Notes: generated by a model not told the origin, from the sequence alone. Shown: positions 16,819 through 28,619, counted from the stretch's first letter. The stretch: DNA of 64,000 nt from Ceratotherium simum simum (GCF_000283155.1 NW_004454207.1:10657575-10721574); one strand, 5' to 3'. Numbers and translations: made by a program.

Positions 16819-17032
16819 GGCCGGCCCGTGGCTTGGCGGTTAAGTGTGCGCGCTCCGCTGCTGGTGGCCCGGGTTCGGATCCCGGGCGCGCACTGGCGCA
16901 CCGCTTGTCCGGCCATGCTGAGGCTGCGTCCCACATACAGCAACTAGAAGGATGTGCAACTATGACACACAACTATCTACTGGGGCTTTGGGGGAAAAAA
17001 TAAATAAATAAATAAAATTATTAAAAAAAAAA
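16819..17032 (+). mobile_element. ERE-1-type SINE
   Basis: Full-length sense copy just downstream of MBTPS2. Perfect 18-bp target duplication TAAGAGTCACAAGACTAG at 16801-16818 and 17033-17050, a mark of recent insertion. Confidence 0.96.
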
Positions 17033-17089
17033 TAAGAGTCACAAGACTAGACGACTGATTATCTAAACCAGTTTTTAGATAAGACCAGC

Positions 17090-17165
17090 TGCTTTTTTTA
17101 GCAGCTTTATTGAGATATAAATACCATAAAGTTCACCTGTTTAAAGTGTGCAATTCAATGTAGAC
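17090..17165 (-). mobile_element. Short L1M 3' fragment
   Basis: Contains AGCAGCTTTATTGAGATATA and GTTTAAAGTGTGCAATTCAA, the antisense 3' end of old L1s. Confidence 0.7.
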
Positions 17166-17169
17166 TATT

Positions 17170-18150
17170 TTTCTTTTCATGACTAATCAAACAATAGTAT
17201 ACATATGCTTTAGTATAATCTAACCTTTTAAGTAAATGAACATGTGATAAAAGACTGGGAAGAAAAAAAACGTTTCGGTTATTTCACAGCTATTTTAACT
17301 CTGAAGTGGTTTTCAGCACTGGAATAGAGTTGAATAACAAATTTATTTTTAAGGTAAAGCATGTGGATATACTTTCTTTGAGACAATAAGCCTTTTTAAT
17401 CAGTGCATCTGCAAGCTACTCTTGCTGTTTAGGCCATACTAATTTGAATAATCCATTGTATACTTTATGAGCCCATGGCAAATGAATTCAATGAAAGGAA
17501 AGCCTCTATTTCAGAACCTAATGCTACAATAGATTATACTCAGGGTGGAGGTAGAAAAAAAATGGGTAAAGGAAGCTGCAATTCTAATTACCAAGCAGAT
17601 TATATTGTGTAATTTAATTTCCCATTAAAGAGAGAAAAACACCCTTATATCTTAGTTTTATTTAGCTAAAGATAGATGGATAGTCAAAATTATCCCTTAT
17701 TAACTGACTACTTCTCAAATTTTTCTACTGAAGTTCTTCTGACAATGTAGAGGAGGGAAAACACAGAAGAATTTAAGAGTAGAACCCTGTAATTCGCTCC
17801 TCATCCTATAAAATTGAAGTCTCGCTTTATTTTAAATTCATGTGAATTTTGCATTCCATTAATGAGGCATCATAAAGCCAATTTTCCTCTTAAAGATATG
17901 AAACTCTAAACTGTAAAAGAATTAGATGCTAAGAATATTAAGATTTTCTTCATGTCTAAAACACATTGGTAGAAAGTAGTTTCTAACAGCTAGTCTGTAG
18001 ACTAGTGACAGTCTATGATGGTGTTTTTGTCTATTTGTAGTGAAATGAGAAAAGTAAAGAAACGTATATTGTCTCTAATTACAAAATAAAGAAAATGTAT
18101 GTGTGTTATAAGGTTGCCTGCTACCGTTTATCAAAGAGCTCTTCTTTATT
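17170..18150. other. No feature seen
   Basis: AT-rich sequence without a recognisable gene or repeat. Confidence 0.5.
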
Positions 18151-18504
18151 AGGAGTATGGAAACACATACTTAATTTCACTTAGCACTTCCAGATTGCTC
18201 TCCAGAATGGCTCCTGTAACTGACACTCATCAGCAAGGCGTGAGGGTTCCATGTTCCCCCACACCCCTACCTCCACCTGAATTATCTGACTTTCATGTTC
18301 TGACAAATGTGTTGGGTGCAAAATGGCATTTCCTTTTAATTTGCATTTCTCTGATTGTTACTAAAGTTGCACATCCATATGCTTGTTTAGCCGTTTGGAT
18401 TTTTCATTCTGCCAATTGCTTATTGATATCCTTTGCCTGTTTTCCATTGAGTGTCCTAAATTTTTCTTACTGATCCATAGGAATTTCTTGTATATTCTAA
18501 ATTA

Positions 18505-18957
18505 GGGGTCGACAAACTACAATCTGCAGGCAAAATCCTGCTCACCACCTGTTTTTGTAAATAAGGTTATATTGAGGGGCTGGCCTGGTGGTGTAGTGGT
18601 TTAAGTTCACAGACTCTGCTTCGGCAGGCTGGGGTTCACTGCTTCGGATCCCGGGCGTGGACCTATGTACTGCTCATCAAGCCATGCTGTGGTGGCGTCC
18701 CTTCTACAAAATAGAGGAAGATGGGCACAGATGTTAGCTCAGGGCTAATCTTCCTCAGCAAAAAGAGGAAGATTGGCAATGGATGTTAGCTCAGGGTTAA
18801 TCTTCCTCACCAAAAAAAAAAAAAAAAAGGTTATATTGGAACACAGCTATATTCATTCGTGTGTTGTCTATGCTTTTATGCTACAGCAGCAGAGTTGAGC
18901 AGCTGCAACAGAGACCATATGGTCCACAAAACCTAAAATATTTACTAGCTAACTGTT
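18505..18957 (+). mobile_element. hAT-Charlie-type non-autonomous element, with SINE inside
   Basis: Starts AGGGGTCGACAAACTACAAT and includes CACCTGTTTTTGTAAATAAG, TGGAACACAGCTATATTCAT and AGAGACCATATGGTCC, blocks of a common mammalian hAT MITE. The ERE SINE at 18575-18826 splits it. The precise family is not named. Confidence 0.75.
18575..18826 (+). mobile_element. ERE SINE (GGAAGATTGG-tail type)
   Basis: Sense copy inside the hAT element. Perfect 12-bp duplication AAGGTTATATTG at 18563-18574 and 18827-18838. Confidence 0.95.
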
Positions 18958-19139
18958 TACAGAACAACCCATGTTCTAGATAGCAATGTCTTGCCCGTTT
19001 TAGATGTTGCAAATAATTTTTCCCAGTCTATCACCCATCTATAAATTTTATTCATGAGGTCCTGTTGAACAAGGATCTTTAGTTTGATGTAGTCAAATCC
19101 ATTAATTTCTTGGTTCATTGTTTTTTGTTTGTTTTGTTT

Positions 19140-19268
19140 TTGTGTGTGTGTGAGGAAGATTATCCCTGAGCTAACATCTGTTGCCAATCCTCTTTTTTAT
19201 GCTGAGGAAGACTGGACCTGGTCTAACATCTGTGCCCATCTTCCTCTACTTTATATGGGACGCCGCCA
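19140..19268 (-). mobile_element. ERE SINE, truncated (head missing)
   Basis: Only the tail modules are present (AGGAAGACTGGACCTGGTCT to TTTATATGGGACGCCGCCAC); the tRNA-like head is absent. Inserted in the L1 relic. Confidence 0.88.
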
Positions 19269-19984
19269 CATTTGTGTTTCGTGGGTCTTATTGAAAAAGT
19301 CCTGTCCTCTCCCAAAGTCACAATAATAATCTACACTTTCTTCTATTTGCTTCAGAGTTGTATTTTCACAGTGAGATCTTTAATTTCTATAATATATGGT
19401 ATGAGGTAGGATATCCAGGTTTATTTTTCTGTATAGAGTGCACTATCTTTAAATTAGCCATGATAGCATTTTCCTTTATAAGACTGTTCAACAGTTTGCA
19501 TAAAGTTTTTAATATGGTGCCTGGCATGCTCAAGTTATTATTATGTACTTAAATTTCTTATTTTCAGAATGTAGAATTCTGACAAATTTGCCCTGATATC
19601 TCAGTCCAAACTGGTGTTAGATCTTGCCTCCTTTTGGTATGCCTTCTTGGCTTCCAGTGCCTTCAGACTAGCTCTGGTTGTCCAGAGTATCTCCCAGGCC
19701 TTGACCCTTTTAAACATTTCTTTCCCCAAACGAAATGGACCTAAAATCATAATATTTAAGATGTTGGCTAGGGATTTTGCTCACTGAACTATTCAAAATA
19801 ACCTTGTGTTCATGAGTGTGTTCATTGATAGTAACATAGGCATTTAAATCTGGTCTTACCCAAACAGTATCCTAGCTCAGAAGGTGGCACTGTGACGAAC
19901 CAATATGGGAGAGAATTTGAGGAAGGATGGACTTTGAGGACTAAATCAGACCATGTGCTATCTACTCTGTGCGCAGTCTGGGAT

Positions 19985-21420
19985 ATTGTATTTCAAAGTA
20001 AGCTTTTTTTTAACATGTTCATTTTAATTTGCATTTTTTGGTTAGAAAAGAGGCTAAACCTTTTTTTTTTAATGTGTATTCTTTTGTAGATTTTTTTATC
20101 CACATCCTTTGTCCATATTTCCCTGCAGTGATTATCAGCTTCTTACTACTTTTCGTCATCCAGGACTCACATTTTTACAAAGGGTTTGCAAACATATTTG
20201 ACCATACCTTAGCTTCTTTTACAGGTCCTTGACTTTCGTACTTTATTCCTAGCATTCTTTTCTTCCCCTTCAACTGCTTTGTTTCCATCTTTTAGTGACT
20301 TCAGATGTTCTTTCTAGGCTTTATGTATCACCAGAAATCTACAATGGAAAGTAGCACTTTGCAGTTTACAGAATGTTCATCTCTCCAGTTCAGGGCACCC
20401 CCTTTTCTGTTATGGAAATACCTAGGAAAAAGAGGTTGCTAATCAGGAGTTTGCTTGGGGAGTATAGAACTGGAACAGAAGGAGATAGATAATGTAATTT
20501 TTTTGGCCTTTATAGAAGAACAATTTATTTCTTACTAGAAAAGAAATACACATTCATTATAGAAAACATGTTAAGTGAAAGTAAATTGTAATTTATTGGA
20601 AAAATAGGATTATGTGGTAGATAAACTGGTAAGCTGCTTTTTAAACTTGACAATGTGTTACAAACATTTTTCAATGTCATTAATATTCTAGTATTATCTT
20701 AATGGCTATATAATATTGCAGTGTTAAGTATGCCATAATTTAATCAACCTCTATTATTTCCAATTTTGCAATATTATAAACAAGGCTGTGAGGAATATCC
20801 TTATAACTAAATCTTTTTGAATATCTATGATTTTTTGAATAATTATAGAAACTCTCAAGATAATCCTAAAAGAAAAATTGCTATCTTGAAATGTGAATAA
20901 AGTTTTACATATACATAATGCCTTGTTGAATTTCCTTTTTTTTCGTTAATTGGGTATGCAAAAATGGCATCTCATTTTAATTTGCATTTCTTTGATTAGA
21001 AAAAAAAGGTTGAACATTTTTAAATGTATTTATTGGCCATTGTGTTCTTGTTTATCCCCATCCTTTGCCCATTTTTCATGGAAATGATTATTGTCTTCTT
21101 ACTGCTTTTCATCATAAGTCAGCTCTACCATTTGATTTGTTATGTCTTAATATATTAAAACTTCATATAAGTATAATGCTTATTTTTATGTTTTTATGTA
21201 TCATGGTCTGTCAACCTTTGCCTTATGTTTTCTATTTTTGGTGTATGTTTTGAGTCTTCCCAAGATTTTATAAATGTTCACAAACATTTTCTTATGATAA
21301 TTTTCTGATTTCATTTTCTCATTCAAATCTTTAATCTACATGCAATGTATTTTGACGTTGGTGCAAAGCAGAGATATAAGCTTGTGTTTTGTTATCCCCA
21401 AATGATTAACCAGTCGTCTC
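19985..21420 (-). mobile_element. Degraded L1M-type fragments
   Basis: Antisense L1 ORF2/3' blocks twice over (TTTTAATTTGCATTTTTTGG near 20025, TTTTAATTTGCATTTCTTTG near 20976), plus the CAAGGCTGTGAGGAATATCC block at 20780. Boundaries are vague, and 20240-20540 may be unrelated. Confidence 0.6.
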
Positions 21421-22227
21421 AAAGGAGATGGTTAGTCTTGAGATATTTCATGCCAGCCAGGAAGAGGCATAAATTTACATCCTTTGGAGAGAAGAGATAT
21501 AATAAGTGAAATTCTCTTATTTGATAAATCATTCTTATTTATATAGGAGGCAACTATTATTTTTCTTTTTCAATTCAATTATACACTGAATTGAGAATGT
21601 ATCTCATGTGTTTTAATTGAATAGAGTGCTTAAATCATTTTTTTTTCTTTAAGGTATTTTTATTTTTATTGAAATAGTGTATCTCATTCCTAAACAATAT
21701 AGATTAGCAATCTGGAGATTATCCTTAATATATATCATTATCTAAAGGGACTGTTTTCATCAACTTCTTAGTTAAAATATTTTTTTGCTTCTTAGATTCT
21801 CAAGCTTCAATATCTGTCTCTGTGGATTGTTTAATATTAGTCTTAAAAGGTTAAAAAAATCTGTCTTTGGAATAGATGTTCTGATTTTAAAGTAAGTAAC
21901 TTATCTTCATCTATTTTAGTTATATAATAATTCAGTATGGAACACTGCATTCCTTGATTACTTGTTCAAATATATGCACTGATTTTTTAATCATAAGTTA
22001 AAATCATGAAAATAAGGGGTAATGAGGATACTATGAATTTATATTTTATTTCTTGTGAAATTTTAACAACTTTTTCTGTTCATAATAAATCATCAGTTTA
22101 AAAGAAGTTAGTTAAGTGTGCTTTTTTTCCACAATTACAGTGTTTTCCTTCTGAGATCATCGTAGTTGGCTTTTAAACGTGCCAAAATTTAGAGTATGAC
22201 TCTTGTAAATATGCTGCTCTAAGAGAG

Positions 22228-22296
22228 TCTCCTCAAACTTTCTATCCACTCCCCTGGGTTCACTTACATATTCGGGGTGCATCAGTTCATACATGG
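22228..22296 (-). repeat. Inverted copy of 23664-23732
   Basis: 69 bp that match the reverse complement of 23664-23732 with about six mismatches and no indel. Confidence 0.82.
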
Positions 22297-22319
22297 AGAT
22301 ACCATGTATGAGCTGATGC
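22279..22319. repeat. Near-perfect palindrome, possible cruciform
   Basis: 18-bp arms GCATCAGTTCATACATGG and CCATGTATGAGCTGATGC pair at 17 of 18 positions around a 5-bp AGATA loop. The right half, 22298-22319, is also an exact direct copy of 23660-23681. Confidence 0.9.
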
Positions 22320-22399
22320 GTATTGGATCCATGATGCTTATTGGATAAAAAAAGTTTCCATTTCTCTTGCTCATCCCCATTCTACAGTCACTAGAACTG

Positions 22400-22487
22400 A
22401 TACATATATTCTTTCATTCATTTCAAAAATATTTACTGCACACCTACTATGTTCCGGGCACTGTTCTGGGCTCTGGGGATACAGCAG
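22400..22487. repeat. Old L2/MIR-like repeat interrupted by an LTR
   Basis: Contains CACACCTACTATGTTCCGGG and CTCTGGGGATACAGCAG. It resumes at 23025 as GCAGTAAATAAGACAATTTT. Confidence 0.55.
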
Positions 22488-23024
22488 TGATAAATAAATG
22501 AAAAGCAGTGGGAGATATTGGAGTATATGAGGAAGCCATTTGGTTTAAAATGAATTCAGCCTGATCTTGTTTTTCCAAAAAGGCCTGACGTGGCTTGTTG
22601 AGCATGCATTGTACATCTGCTTTAAACATTTACTAAGTCCCCAAAACAAGAATGATGCCCTTAAAGACAGGGATGTAGATTCCTCCCATATCAGCATTTC
22701 TTTAAGGATAAGCATCTCTTTCCAGAAACAAAGGATTAATTACTGACCTGTTGACCACTGACCTGCTGTGCTCACCTTGTGACCACTGATCTGCTGTGCC
22801 AGCTAAGCATCTCATGAGAGTAGCAAAAGAGATATTCCTGTCATATGTGATATATGCTCTTTGTTCCAAGACAGTATATAACCACTCTGCACACCCCACT
22901 TCTTTGGTGTGCTTCCTTTCTTGGGGGAAGGAAGCCCCCTGGGCTGTAGTCCTCAGACCTGACTCATAATAAACTCACCCCAAATTTTGATTTATAGATT
23001 GATTATGGATTATTTGCATCGACA
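22488..23024 (+). mobile_element. Solo LTR (endogenous retrovirus relic)
   Basis: Begins TGATAAATAAATG and ends GCATCGACA (TG...CA). It has a TATATA box at 22875-22880 and AATAAA at 22968-22973, in the spacing usual for an LTR promoter and poly(A) signal. Flanked by a 4-bp GCAG duplication (22484-22487 and 23025-23028), and the host repeat continues across it. A second possible start after GCAG at 22505-22508 cannot be excluded. No internal retroviral genes. Confidence 0.65.
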
Positions 23025-23663
23025 GCAGTAAATAAGACAATTTTCTCTTTTGTGAGGGAAAAAGTACCATTTGTTTTTAAAACAATAAATACATGCTGAG
23101 CTTTACTAAGTGTTGCAGGCATGGGGAGGCCAGAGATTAAGCTAAGAAGGTTAGAAGAGGTCAAGTCTCAGAAATATGTTAAGGAGACTGTGGACTTTAG
23201 CCAAATAGCAAATGAGAAGTCATTGAAAGTTTCAAGCAAGAGAGTCTCACAATCAAATTTGCATTTTGGATGGATCACCTTGGCTGAGGGTAAGGCATGG
23301 ATTGGAGGGAACAAATCTGGAGGCAACAAAATTGGTTAAGAGACTATTTCAGTAATCTCGGCAAGAGATAACAGTGATATAGAATAGGATGGTGGCAGTA
23401 GAGATCAAAAGAGAAGAGGACAAACTCAAAAGCAGAATCCACTGTATTTGATGGTTAGATGTAGTTTAGGATCAGGAAAGAGTCAAGAAGACTTCAGGTT
23501 TCTGGCTTGGACAATTAAATTATGGCAGTGCTATTAACAGAGCTAGGGAACATCAGAAAAGGAGCACTTCAATTTGGAACTCTTGAGTTTGAATGTCTGG
23601 GAGGACTTCAAGTGGGCCATTGGATGTACAGGTCTGGAACTCAGGAGAAATTAGTTGAAGATA

Positions 23664-23732
23664 CCATGTATGAGCTGATGCACCCCAAATATGTAATCGA
23701 ACCCAGGGGAGTGGATAGAAAGTCTGGGGAGA
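23664..23732 (+). repeat. Source-like segment of the 22.2-kb inverted copy
   Basis: Lies within the old repeat above. Because its surroundings belong to that repeat, this is the likelier original. Confidence 0.75.
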
Positions 23733-24160
23733 ATGCAGAAGAATGAAAAGGGAAGAGAAGGTGTCCTAGGATAGAGCTCTCAGGAACACCAGCATTTAGG
23801 TAAAAAAGGGTACAGTAGGAGGAAACGGAAGGAGCTTCAGAAAATTAGGAAGAAAACCACAAATGAGAGTTTGATATTGGAGAAACAAAGGGAAGACAAT
23901 GTGTCAAGAAGAAGGCGATGTCAATAATATGAGATGTTACTGAGAGAGGCTGCAAAATATCCATGCAATTTAGCAGGAGTTCACAAGTGATCTTGAGAGA
24001 GCAGTCCCAGCACAGCAGGGGAAGCTGGGCCAGGTTGCAGTGGATGGAGGCGTGGGGGTGTGTGCAGGTAGAGACTGCAAATGCAGAGAATGCGCTCAAG
24101 AAGTTCCATTTGGAAGGGGTGGGAGAGAGTGTGGGACTTGGTGAAGGATGTAGAGGAAAG

Positions 24161-24180
24161 TTGTTGTTGTTGTTGTTGTC
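24161..24180. repeat. (GTT)n microsatellite
   Basis: Six to seven GTT units directly before the LTR target duplication. Confidence 0.9.
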
Positions 24181-24184
24181 ATTG

Positions 24185-24636
24185 TGTCACCCAGAAAAGT
24201 CCCTAAAAACATTTTCCACGTCTAATGCTTTGTTTTTAAGTTGTGCTTGCTTATAGGAACGCAAGTTGTGCTTGCGGAATATCGCCAGGTGGCCAAATCT
24301 CAGAATCCGTCCGAACCAGAAAGGAGCAAGATCGTGATGGGGTGCCCTGCACAGAAGGAAACGGGTGCAAGAAGGGAAGATCTGTGCATGCCCCAACTGC
24401 CCCCGCCCTGAGCAATGACACAGAGACCTCTCCCCCTTCACATCCCATGAGAACTCTGCTCACCTCCCCTTTGGGGAGAAGGTGTTTTAGAGCATGAGCT
24501 CTCCCTCCTCCATTCATTGATCAATGAATAAAGTTTCTGCTCTGCCAATCCTAACCTGATCTTGTTCTATTGGTGCCAGCGGCTCCAGGCAAAAGGACCC
24601 ACTTGCAGGTCACGGGTCCCTTAGAGGTCAGTAACA
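24185..24636 (+). mobile_element. Solo LTR (endogenous retrovirus relic)
   Basis: Begins TGTCACCCAG and ends GTCAGTAACA. Flanked by a perfect 4-bp ATTG duplication (24181-24184 and 24637-24640). AATAAA at 24527-24532, and the surrounding old repeat resumes afterwards. Length 452 bp. The 4-bp duplication suits a class I (ERV1-type) element. No coding part. Confidence 0.8.
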
Positions 24637-25239
24637 ATTGTTTTAGCAATGGGAAGATCCTGGGCTTGTTTTTGGTGCTGATGGAAAGAACCCAAGAGAA
24701 AGAAAGACCATGGAGAGAGGAGATGGGATCCAGAGCACAAGTAGAGCAGTAGCCTTCAGCGGGAGGATGCCCTTTCACATTTCTTTGTGAACTCCTGTGG
24801 TTTGTATGTAATTAAATCTGTGTTTTTCTCTTGCTAATCTGTCTTTTGTCAGTGTAATGTGCAGGCCCCAAATCATTAACCTAAGTGGGTAGAGGAAAAG
24901 TTATTTTCTCTCTGACAGAGCAAAGGGGCATGATGTTTGAAACTTATTCTCAGATGGTTCAGAGAGAGAGAGAGATGATAAAGCAAATATGGCAAAATGT
25001 CAACAATTGTTGAATCTGGATGAAGACTGTGAGGGAGTTCTTTGTACACTTTCTAAAACTTCTGTTTGAAATTATTTCAAAATAAGAGGAATTTTAAAAA
25101 AACCAACTTCTGCATTTACGGATCATCTCTGCTTTTTTATTTTCTATTTTATTCTATTTCCAATTTCAACAGCTTTTGATTTCACAATTTCCTATAAGTG
25201 GAAAGAATGAGGAATTTCAGAGATAGAGCTGCTTTTGAC

Positions 25240-25350
25240 GTTTGAGCAGATTATATCTCTATGCTTTAATTTCTTCTTTTTGAGGATAATACCTTCAAAA
25301 TTTTGCTAAGTAAACTGAGATAGACACATAGTAGGCACTCAATAAATATT
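25240..25350 (+). repeat. MIR-type 3' region
   Basis: Contains CACATAGTAGGCACTCAATAA, the common MIR 3' block, here with one extra adjacent base variant; sense orientation. Confidence 0.6.
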
Positions 25351-25394
25351 ATTCCCTACCTTTCAAATCACATTGCCCTTATAAAACCTTCCCT

Positions 25395-25640
25395 CATCAC
25401 CTCCACAATAATATCTTATTTTATATAGCACCATACAGTTAGCTAAGTGGCTTTTTCATACATTACCTCTTTGAATTCTCCCAATAACTTTACAATAATT
25501 TTCTTTGCCTTGTACATTAGGACATTTAATGAAGTTAAATGACTTGGCTTAGATCACACAGTCAGTCAGTAGAAATGCAAGGATGAGAACTCAGGTTCTT
25601 TTAGCTCCAAGTGTTGTGTTCTTTGTTACACCATAATTTG
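25395..25640 (-). repeat. MIR-like SINE
   Basis: Antisense MIR layout: TTTGAATTCTCCCAATAACT, then GACTTGGCTTAGATCACACA and GAACTCAGGTTC. Confidence 0.65.
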
Positions 25641-25654
25641 ATATTTCTCCTTCT

Positions 25655-26000
25655 CGAGTGTTTTTTTTTTTATTATGGTAAAATATATATAACATAAAAT
25701 TTACTGTTTTAACTGTACAGTTCAGTGGCATTAAGTATATTCACATTGTTGTGCAACCATCACCACCATCCATCTGCAGAACTCTTCATCTTGCAAAACT
25801 GAAACTCCATACTCGTTAAACACTAACTCCCATTGCCCCTCCCCCTGGCCCCTGACAACCACCATTTTACTTTCTGTCTCTATGAGTTTGACTATTCTAA
25901 GTACATTATGTAAGTGGAATCATACAATATTTGTCCTTTGGTGACTGGCTTATTTAACCTAACAAAATGTCCTCAAGCTTCATCCATGTTGTGGCATGTA
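25655..26000 (-). mobile_element. L1M-type 3' fragment
   Basis: T-run at the start, then ATATATAACATAAAATTTAC, GTGCAACCATCACCACCATC and TGACTGGCTTATTTAACCTA. Confidence 0.8.
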
Positions 26001-26009
26001 TCTTTCCCA

Positions 26010-26175
26010 AGTTTTATAAACATTTGTGCTCCTGACATGCACCTATGACCTCATGTGTCCTATTTCTTTTCCTGGTTGATAAACTCCTTGAGAGCCATGA
26101 CCTGCTTACCCTTGGTATGGCTGCCCTCACAGTGCCTAGTTCATAACAGTACTCAATGAGCTCTCTTGAGTGGAT
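26010..26175 (+). repeat. L2 3' end
   Basis: Contains AAACTCCTTGAGAGCCATGA, CACAGTGCCTAGTTCATAAC and CTCAATGAGCTCTC, a decayed L2 3' region. Confidence 0.65.
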
Positions 26176-26388
26176 GGATACAGGCCACTCTACAGTAGAA
26201 AATGATGCCCCTCTTACACTTTTACATTCCAATTTCACTCCTACTCTCAGCTATTGGAGACAAGGAGATGGATGAGAATCATTGTTCTCTCTACTATTGC
26301 AATGGGAGCTAGACATAACATAAGAAGTTTCCCCAGGTTGGAAGTATGGCAGGCACATGAATTTTAGGCATGCAGAGTTAGCTCCTTG

Positions 26389-26990
26389 TGTTACCGAACC
26401 AGGTTCATTCTAATCACAAGGGATCACAAGAGAGGGTTAATCACAAGAGAGAGGGTTTTAATCACAAGAGAGAGGATTTTAATCACAAGGCAGTGAGGAA
26501 GCAGGAGAACAAGTCTCAAATCTGTCTCCTCGAAAATGGGGACTCGGATGTTTATGGGGTAGGGTTCAAGGTGATCTGAAGTGTGGGGATAGATGATTAG
26601 AGGTGAGGAGAGGTGAGATAATTGATGATCTGCACAAGCATAGTCAGACTTCATGCCTCTTCATAGGATGCATGTTCACAAAATGGTGGCCTTAGCATGA
26701 TCTGAGGGTGGAGTTTTTAGCCTCTTGACATCAAAAGGTCACTTATTGGGCATCTGTGCGGGCCCAGTTGATGGGTTGGTGGTCTCAACCGGCCTGAACT
26801 GGACAAGGGGGTCCTAATTCCTGAAAAACAGCTCAAACACTCATTACCATGGTGACCCAGGCGCCAGGGAGATGTTATCTATAGGAAGCTAGTGGGAGTC
26901 AGCTAGCATATTGCCTAAGCAGCACACTTAACAATGTTAACTATGAACAACTAAAAGCTGTAATCAGTAATTGCAAAAAGGAAAAAAACT
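26389..26990 (+). repeat. LTR-like sequence with a 21-bp tandem repeat
   Basis: Begins TGTTACCGAACCAGG. AATCACAAG-containing units at 26439, 26460 and 26481 form a 21-bp repeat (more loosely from 26412). CCATGGTGACCCAGGCGCCA lies further on. I could not find matching target duplications or a clear end, so LTR status is a guess. Confidence 0.4.
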
Positions 26991-26999
26991 TTAGTTACT

Positions 27000-28090
27000 A
27001 GCTACCTAATCATCAATGGCTACCGGTTTCACCTGCTCACTGTAAAAAACATATGCAGTATTCTTTAAAGAGAGGAAAATATCTTGTCTTTTAGTAATAT
27101 GAGGTGAGTTTTCTTTCCTCCCCTGGGAAAAATAAAAGTGACTCCTCGCATGGTAAGAATGAACTTTTTGGATGATGGATCATCAATTCTTGGTGTCATC
27201 TGAGTGTGCTGAAGATGCATGTGCCTTGTCATGCTACTTGATTAGTACATAATTCCTGTAAACATGAGAGGATAAAAAGAGGAGAAATGGAATGAGAAAT
27301 ATTTGGGGTCCAGGTTTTAGCTCTGCCACCCACTAGTGACCCAGAAGGTGAAGACTTTTGAGTTCCTTCTCACTAGCATGCCCAAGCCACCACCTCTATG
27401 AAGCAGCAGAGCTTCAAGGGCCAACCTGGCTTCAGAGCCCAGTGGAGAATGTGGCCAGGTCAGGAGCAGCCCTAGGAAACACAAAGGCCTTCATCTCCTC
27501 GTCTGGCAGAACTGCTGCTGGACCACATGTCACCGGGCCCATTCCTGAAGCAGAACGTTTGGGAAGTGTGTCAGGAAAAGCAGAGGCCACCTGCTCCCAG
27601 GAAGAAAGGCTGTGCGTCAACCAGCCTAAGTCTACTTCAAGAAAGGGCATTCAGAAGAGATGCAACCTGAGGGATTCACCCCTGTGTGTCTGAGCCAGGA
27701 CCTCTAGCACAGCAGTGGTATGACATGACTGGAGACAACCTGAAAAGTGAAGTTGTTGAACACACTCAATGATTTCCCTCTGTGTCTGTGAAAACACAGT
27801 CAGCACACTTTTTGAACACGCAAGCTCTGTGGAGATACGGCAACACACAGGATCTCAAAGGATCTCCCTTACTAAAGGGAAACCAAGCAGGCTTTTATGT
27901 TAGCAATCTACTTATAACCTTACCCTACTTGTGGTTGTTTTATGTAGTATAAAATATTTCTCATATTGGATTGGGTTTCTTAAGGCTCATTTTTTATTTT
28001 CAAATCAAAATAGGAAATATAGAGGAGAGGTAGCTATTTAGAACAGTCATAAAACTTTGATAATATCACAGGTTCTTAGATTGAGGAACA
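27000..28090. other. No recognised gene; one 111-codon open frame
   Basis: Locally GC-richer at 27290-27720. The open frame at 27358-27693 has no domain or composition that I recognise, and no splice or poly(A) context; it is probably chance. Remainder unassigned. Confidence 0.4.
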
Positions 28091-28096
28091 TTCTCC

Positions 28097-28615
28097 CCAA
28101 AATATGAGTTGGCACACACTTTTGGTTGCCTACCCAAAAGCCATTTCTCTCTCTCTTTTCCCTTCTGACAGGGTCTGCTTCCCTTAATAGAGACTAAGAA
28201 TGCCAGATACTCTCTCTCCCACCCTCCTTGCAGGTAGGGCTGTCCTTGTGGCCCAGGTCTGGTCAATGAGCCTTTCAGCAGCACTCTCTCTAGAGGCTTC
28301 CAGAAAGATTTTCCATTGTGATGAAAGTAAGATATTCAAGGAAAGCGTTCTTTCCCACTTCTTCCTTCCTGTGATTTTATAGGCTGTGGGAGCTGCAGAG
28401 GCCATATTGCAGCCATTAAACAGTAGACAAAAGCAAATGTGCTGAGGATAGCAACATATAGGTATGGAAAGAGCCTGGGTCACTGATGACAGTGTTTAGC
28501 CTGGGACGACCATCTATCTCTAAACTTCTTATTAGATAAGACAGTAAAACTTCCTGTTATATATGCCATTTCTAGTTGGATATTCTTATTTACAGCTGAA
28601 AGCATCTTAACTGAT
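28097..28615 (+). repeat. Old interspersed repeat, family not named
   Basis: Contains AGGCCATATTGCAGCC, GGAAAGAGCCTGGGTCACTG and CAGCTGAAAGCATCTTAACTG. A related copy lies at 38862-39250 in the same orientation. Confidence 0.55.
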
Positions 28616-28619
28616 CCAA

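Larger units (their letters stand above)
18150..19480 (-). mobile_element. Old L1 relic carrying nested insertions
   Basis: Antisense L1: TTTTAATTTGCATTTCTCTG, GCCAATTGCTTATTGATATC, then after interruption AGATGTTGCAAATAATTTTT, TTAGTTTGATGTAGTCAAAT and TATATGGTATGAGGTAGGAT. It is broken by a hAT element at about 18505-18957 and a SINE at about 19140-19268. Confidence 0.8.
23100..24184 (+). repeat. Old interspersed repeat, family not named
   Basis: Purine-rich run with CTGAGGGTAAGGCATGG, GAGACTATTTCAGTAATCTC, AGACTTCAGGTTTCTGGCTT and AGAGCTCTCAGGAACACCAG. The same repeat occurs at about 54060-55190. It resumes after the LTR, at about 24641-24760. Confidence 0.6.

Noticed and set aside
16819..16900. 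tRNA gene (A- and B-box-like sequence)
   Set aside because: This is the tRNA-derived head of an ERE SINE; the anticodon arm and acceptor pairing are not kept.
26412..26489. CRISPR-like array of short repeats
   Set aside because: Units are contiguous 21-bp tandem repeats without spacers, in a mammalian genome.
27358..27693. 111-codon open frame in a GC-richer patch
   Set aside because: No recognisable domain, no overlap with splice or poly(A) signals, and a competing reverse frame of similar quality.
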